Shown: piece by piece, positions 59,022-64,000 of the stretch | How the letters are laid out: every line of letters begins with the position of its first letter | How positions within the stretch are numbered: position 1 is the stretch's first letter | Translations under genes and position numbers: made by a program | Origin: Lamellibrachia columna | Taxonomy: Eukaryota > Annelida > Polychaeta > Sabellida > Siboglinidae | Assembly: GCA_963662155.1 (NCBI GenBank) | Contig: OY759269.1 | Location: 23,123,878 to 23,187,877, forward strand | DNA: 64,000 nucleotides | Direction: 5' to 3' | Notes under the pieces: model-generated | Databases searched by the model: none | The model's input: only the letters and a program-made list of their open reading frames with translations | What the model was told of the DNA's origin: nothing

Positions 59022-59080
59022 TATATATATAATCTATATATATATATATATATACATTTCTATATACACACCCTGTATGC

Positions 59081-59159
<79 letters not shown>

Positions 59160-59175
59160 TATAATATATAAGGTG
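58737..59175. repeat. (TA)n field with short unique interruptions
   Basis: TA tracts at 58737-58820, 58891-58917, 58969-59018, 59034-59054 and 59083-59154, separated by sequences such as CAGGGTGTAT and its complement. The ORFs across it are artefacts. Confidence 0.95.
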
Positions 59176-59514
59176 TATATATACATTTATACCCTGCTGA
59201 TGCTTAATGTTGATACCTTGCAGATGCGTAATGGCAGAAACCTGAGCTTGTTTGCTACAGGAACACACAAAGAGTAACTGTTGTTAAAGGTCATTTAATA
59301 AATGCATCGTGATAATCAAATACATGTATCGATGAGAAATAGCTAGTACAAACATGTTCATCGAGAAAAATATCATATGTGTAAATCGATGAGATATAGC
59401 TTAATCATCAATACAAACTAGCTCATCGAGAAAAGCAATTATTAAATGACATGTAAAAGTAGCAAAGGTGGGGCGATCATTTATCCCACCAGGCCTCCAA
59501 TACGGGAGGCCCCA

Positions 59515-59747
59515 ACCCCCACCTAATATATGAAATATATACACTGGATATATTTATATATGTATTATATATGTATATATAAAGTATATATAGTAGATAT
59601 ATATATATATATACACATATATATATATATATATATATATCATATGTTATATATAAGATATATATACATATAACATATACCCGGTATGTATATATATATA
59701 TATATAATTTTGATTATATATATGCAGGGTATATATGTTATATATAT

Positions 59748-59778
<31 letters not shown>

Positions 59779-59891
59779 ACATATATACACCTTATATATA
59801 TATATATATATATATACAATATATATATAATAATTATATACATATATACACCTTATATATATATATATAATGTGGGTGTGTGTATTATGAG

Positions 59892-59927
<36 letters not shown>

Positions 59928-59964
59928 GGGTGTATGTATTATGAGTATGTATATGTATACACAC

Positions 59965-60002
<38 letters not shown>
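59515..60002. repeat. Degenerate (TA)n field
   Basis: TATA-rich DNA with repeated ATACACCTTATATATA and GTATTATGAGTATG motifs. Confidence 0.93.
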
Positions 60003-60117
60003 CGCTAAGATCCTCTGGAGACCACACCTCGGCAGTGCACCATATCAAAAGGGGTTAAGCAGTTCATAATCGGTAAGCAGTTCCAGTTGTAAAGCGTTGG
60101 ATTGGTACGCTGGAGAA

Positions 60118-60257
60118 CTATGGAGGATAAGCAAGTTTTAACAGGTGGGTTTTTGGTTTATGACGAAATATTGTTATATTTCCTACAGACTTAACACTAA
60201 CAGGGAATGAGTTCCACTGAGTCGGTGCAGCAACTAAAAAAGCTCTAGTTCCGACAT
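60118..60257 (-). pseudogene. LINE C-terminal tail
   Basis: A minus-strand reading RAFLVAAPTQWNSFP followed by KTHLLKLAY and a stop is the terminal segment of an L2/CR1-type LINE ORF2. Confidence 0.75.
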
Positions 60258-60266
60258 GTGTGTGTG

Positions 60267-60326
<60 letters not shown>

Positions 60327-60345
60327 TGTGTGTGTTTGTGTGCAC
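60258..60345. repeat. (TGCG)n microsatellite
   Basis: About 15 TGCG units flanked by TG repeats. Confidence 0.95.
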
Positions 60346-60693
60346 GCGTGCTTTTACAAACGTTGTTTAGAACCACTGCTCCTTAAATAAACTGAGTAGA
60401 CGGTTGTGTTCAGGTCGTACGTATGCGTCTTGATTAGGGCTTTTTGGGAACCCTACTTTTATATATGTACCATGAAAATGCTGAGTACTGTCTCCAATAA
60501 ATGTGTCATTGTTGCTCCTTTTTGTGCAATATTTGCACGATGACGTCTTTAAAACAGTTCTTATTATTCGAACCACCCATGTAAAACATACAGTTAACAG
60601 TTAGCTGTAATGACATATATTTCAGAAATTGCTAACAATAATATTAACATTTCTGATCAAATCCATGAATTGTCTTGATTATTTTTTGTTGAG

Positions 60694-61270
60694 GTTTTTG
60701 TGGAACTGTACGTCGCACTACTTCCTACAGGCAAATGTTTGTGGAACTGTACGTCGCACTACTTCATACAGGCAAATGTTTGTGGAACTGTACGTCGCAC
60801 TACTTCATACAGGCAAATGTTTGTGGAACTGTACGTCGCACTACTTCATACAGGCAAATGTTTGTGGAACTGTACGTCGCACTACTTCCTACAGGCAAAT
60901 GTTTGTGGAACTGTACGTCGCACTACTTCCTACAGGCAAATGTTTGTGGAACTGTACGTCGCACTACTTCCTACAGGCAAATGTTTGTGGAACTGTACGT
61001 CGCACTACTTCATACAGGCAAATGTTTGTGGAACTGTACGTCGCACTACTTCATACAGGCAAATGTTTGTGGAACTGTACGTCGCACTACTTCCTACAGG
61101 CAAATGTTTGTGGAACTGTACGTCGCACTACTTCCTACAGGCAAATGTTTGTGGAACTGTACGTCGCACTACTTCCTACAGGCAAATGTTTGTGGAACTG
61201 TACGTCGCACTACTTCATACAGGCAAATGTTTGTGGAACTGTACGTCGCACTACTTCATACAGGCAAATG
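60694..61270 (+). repeat. Minisatellite: 14 copies of a 41-bp unit
   Basis: The unit contains GTTTGTGGAACTGTACGTCG, CACTACTTCMTACAGG and CAAAT, and M (A or C) is nearly the only variable base. It has no stop in any forward frame, so long repetitive ORFs arise in all three frames; I treat these as non-coding. Related single motifs (CCGTACGTCGCAC, CCGTACGTTGC) lie at 61422 and 61584. Confidence 0.95.
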
Positions 61271-62951
61271 CAGTACAAAATATCACGAAATAACATGCAT
61301 ATTTCATAGAACGTGAGGCTTCAGCTGGATACTTTGGATACGCAGTGTTTTAAATTAAAATCGTTGGATAATAACTTGTTGGAGGTACCAAATCCTTTTT
61401 GGGGAAGTTTTTTATGCAACCGTACGTCGCACATTTGCAGATATGTCGTGAGAAGAGTCCAATACATTAGTGAGAGCTATTAATATGTCAACACTAACAA
61501 ATATCAAGCTAAATATTTGTTAATGGTCGAATGTGTAAAGACATTTTCCTACGTTTTATGACACTTTTTACGGGCCTTGTAACCGTACGTTGCCCGACAC
61601 CACCTGAAAATATAGGTCGGCAACAACTGCTACGTGGCAATTTACCCGGAGCTACTTCCTAGTGATCTTAGTGGGACTTAAAGCGACGCCAAACGAGTAG
61701 AAAGGAGTCCAGTTTTGCCCAAAATCTAAAGAACATTTGGTGGGTTTTTTTATATTTGTTTCTACAAGTTTCTGTGAATGTTTCATTAATGTTATTAATG
61801 TCTAGTAGTGAGTAAATTGGTGATTTTCGCCGAGTTAATATGTGCGATTCGTCGTGGCTTACATTGTTTTTCGCGGGAACAGACGTGCTCCAACGTGGAG
61901 ATGACGGACGACCTACGATTGCAGCATTATCGAGATATATCGACTGGAGCCGTGTGTTAGCCATATTATATTTCAAAATAATGGTTTTATTTGTATAATG
62001 AATATACTAAATATGTAGCGTGTCACTGGAATAAAATAACAACCGTTTTCATATGGAAGTCATATAAATAAAATAAACAATTGATGAAAATTTGAAGCGA
62101 ATATTGCAAAGCATCATATACTTGTATTCGTCTACATTTACTATATTAGTGGCCTAAGCCACTATTAATGTCATATGCGTTGACAAACTTTATTTGTAGA
62201 GAATATATAACATTTTAACCAGTTTAGACTGGTGTGCGAAGTACGGTTTCGGGCGACGAACGGTTTCACTATTTAGTGTTATACGTTACACGTTTTTCTT
62301 AGATATCAGAATGGGTGCCAATCACCAATTGCCAGGGAATTCCAGAAGATACACAGAAAGGACCCCAAGTGGAAGAGCAGTAACAGCAGAAACTCCAATA
62401 TGACTATCGTGATCGCTAGTGTGGCGTAACACACCACACCTCTTACACAATGTGGCTGGCACAGACGTTGGGGCTCTCTTGCACATTATGTAAGAGCCTA
62501 GTAGTGGCCTCTGCAAGGAACTATATATGAAACGCCAAACCCACGTTAGGGGGCAGTAAGAACTGACGCAGACGAAGGTGCGACCTGTAATGTGTGTATG
62601 TATTAAACAGATTCCCCAATGTCACAATACAGGAACCGCACAATATGTGTCCTTGTAGCCAAATTTCCAGCACTGTTTGGCCTTTAATCTTCTTGGACCT
62701 GGTTGGAGGCTGGCCACGGGAAAGGTCCATGCGACAATAAAGGAGACGGCGGACAGGATAATAACACAGCCGGCAGTTCGGCCTGGCAGTCTGTTTTAGT
62801 GAAACAACGATGACCATCCTGGAAGTCGGCCCCAAAGCTACGAAACGTGGAATGTGCCAGCAGTCCGTGGCATAATTAAATACCGCACACGTTATGGTCC
62901 CAAGACCAATCCTGAATATATGTGCCACGCCCCGCTTCAAAAAGTGCATCT
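61271..62951. other. No gene recognised
   Basis: Two minus-strand open stretches, 61668-61976 (102 codons) and 62521-62949 (142 codons), show no recognisable domain. GC content rises from about 62300. They may be fragments of unknown transposons. Confidence 0.4.
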
Positions 62952-63233
62952 ATGACAAGGGAGGAGAGTTCCATCCAACATGTCCAGGGTGGGAGAGAAT
63001 GACAAGGGAGAAGAGTTCCATCCATCATGTCCAGGGTGGGAGAGAATGACAAGGGAGGAGAGTTCCATCCATCATGTCCAGGGTGGGAGAGAATGACAAG
63101 GGAGGAGAGTTCCATCCATCATGTCCAGGGTGGGAGAGAATGACAAGGGAGGAGAGTTCCATTCATCATGTCCAGGGTGGGAGAGAATGACAAGGGAGGA
63201 GAGTTCCATCCATCATGTCCAGGGTGGGAGAGA
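62952..63233. repeat. Minisatellite: 6 copies of a 47-bp unit
   Basis: The unit is ATGACAAGGGAGGAGAGTTC followed by CATCCATCATGTCCAGGG and TGGGAGAGA. Copies start at 62952, 62999, 63046, 63093, 63140 and 63187. Confidence 0.96.
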
Positions 63234-64000
63234 ATGCAACTGGCGACGAAGCAAGCGGAAAAGAAGGACGAGAAAGAGCGGTGGTTTCAAAGAGGGATGA
63301 CACTATGTAATCAAACAAACTTCTGTCAGTTCTGAGGTGCATTTCTTTCATAGGACACTATGTAATCAAACACATTGGATCATAACTACACTAGAGCACA
63401 TTTGACTGTTACGTAATGATTTTTGACACATGAATACATTTCGACTCGCATCGTGGCTTTGACAATTCACCAACTCACTGTAATCTATTAATGGGGTTCC
63501 GTAGGTTGGCACCCTAGTGAAAATAATAAGAATATGATATAATCACGTAAAGAACATGCATACAAATTATTTTGTGTATCCGAGTACGTATACAAAAAGG
63601 CACTAAAGCTGGATGAAACTTGATCAGTGGTCTCCGAAGTAATATACGCTATTCTACTGAAAATTATAGTATATGAAACCATACGTCTACAGTTCTAAAC
63701 GATCTAGGAACTGATAGCTATAACTCCAATATAAATAAAGTGTACCAAGTTGAAAAGCCCAAGTAATATACTTCTCAATAAATACCTTTCTTTTGTAATG
63801 ACATCTTATAATATAACGTCACGTTTAATAAACATCACAGTCGGAGAGTACAAATGATTTCAGCTTTAGTCCAAACAGAGAAAAAGTTTGACAAATACGT
63901 CTTACCGAGTCCCAAGCGCAAATATATTATTGTAAACGCATAGAACGTGAAATATCACAAGTAATTATGTACTAAACAAGTGTGATGACCTTTCAAACTA
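63234..64000. other. No gene recognised
   Basis: AT-rich DNA. A short motif, ACTATGTAATCAAACA, occurs twice (63302 and 63358). Confidence 0.5.

Noticed and set aside
60629..61309. 226-codon repetitive ORF as a protein-coding gene
   Set aside because: Equally long ORFs exist in the other two forward frames because the 41-bp unit has no stop; no independent coding evidence.
61668..61976. 102-codon minus-strand ORF
   Set aside because: It may be part of an unknown repeat, but nothing in it is recognisable; left as unannotated.
62521..62949. 142-codon minus-strand ORF
   Set aside because: No recognisable motif and no supporting context.

Overview
The window looks like genomic DNA of a marine invertebrate, probably a lophotrochozoan such as a mollusc. 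It has intron-rich genes with GT-AG splice sites, many decayed non-LTR retrotransposons, a tRNA-headed SINE, minisatellites, long (TA)n tracts, and a large virus-like element. Species assignment is inference; no search was possible.

Region by region. 1-1.9 kb: AT-rich sequence with a (TA)n tract and a short GC-rich patch. 1.9-6.0 kb: one dead LINE with a 10-bp target-site duplication. 6.0-10.6 kb: mostly unannotated, with diverged tandem repeats and one LINE tail. 10.6-23.28 kb: a GC-richer, degraded Maverick/Polinton-type (adintovirus-like) element. It carries a minus-strand accessory ORF, a NADAR-family protein, an RPA70-like ssDNA-binding protein, an apparently spliced accessory region (SUMO-interaction-like motifs, an acidic low-complexity protein, duplicated terminal exons), a near-perfect ~116-bp inverted repeat, a zinc-finger family-B DNA polymerase, a packaging-ATPase remnant, and a cluster of virion-type genes ending in a truncated capsid-type gene. 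It has frameshifts, one internal deletion and no recognisable integrase or protease.

23.3-33.4 kb: a LINE fragment, then a 4.07-kb TIR element (26921-30987) with a 6-bp candidate target duplication. The element carries a Ulp1-like cysteine protease exon and a minisatellite of 32 copies of 32 bp. 33.4-42.9 kb: an apparently intact seven-coding-exon host gene for a 620-aa zinc metallopeptidase of the YIL108W-like family. Its exon phases all agree, and one intron appears to be GC-AG. The introns hold a SINE, LINE debris, a MITE and minisatellites.

42.9-53.5 kb: a nested transposon complex. A CR1-like LINE sits beside a 59-bp array derived from the host gene's terminal exon. A minus-strand LINE is split by a TTAA MITE that carries a THAP-like exon and by a hAT-type element, which itself contains another LINE of the same family. 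53.5-64 kb: a (CA)n tract, LINE debris, the first two coding exons of a nicotinic-acetylcholine-receptor-like subunit gene (55269-57865) whose first intron contains an L2-like LINE interrupted by a SINE, a hAT/ZMYM1-like transposase fragment, large (TA)n fields, and 41-bp and 47-bp minisatellites.

The Polinton-type element is the most interesting system. Its replication module (polymerase, RPA-like SSB), a possible counter-defence enzyme (NADAR), a possible SUMO-engaging accessory protein, and packaging and virion genes sit together on one strand. Several of its frame breaks are one-base shifts, three of them in or beside homopolymer runs, so assembly error must be separated from true decay.
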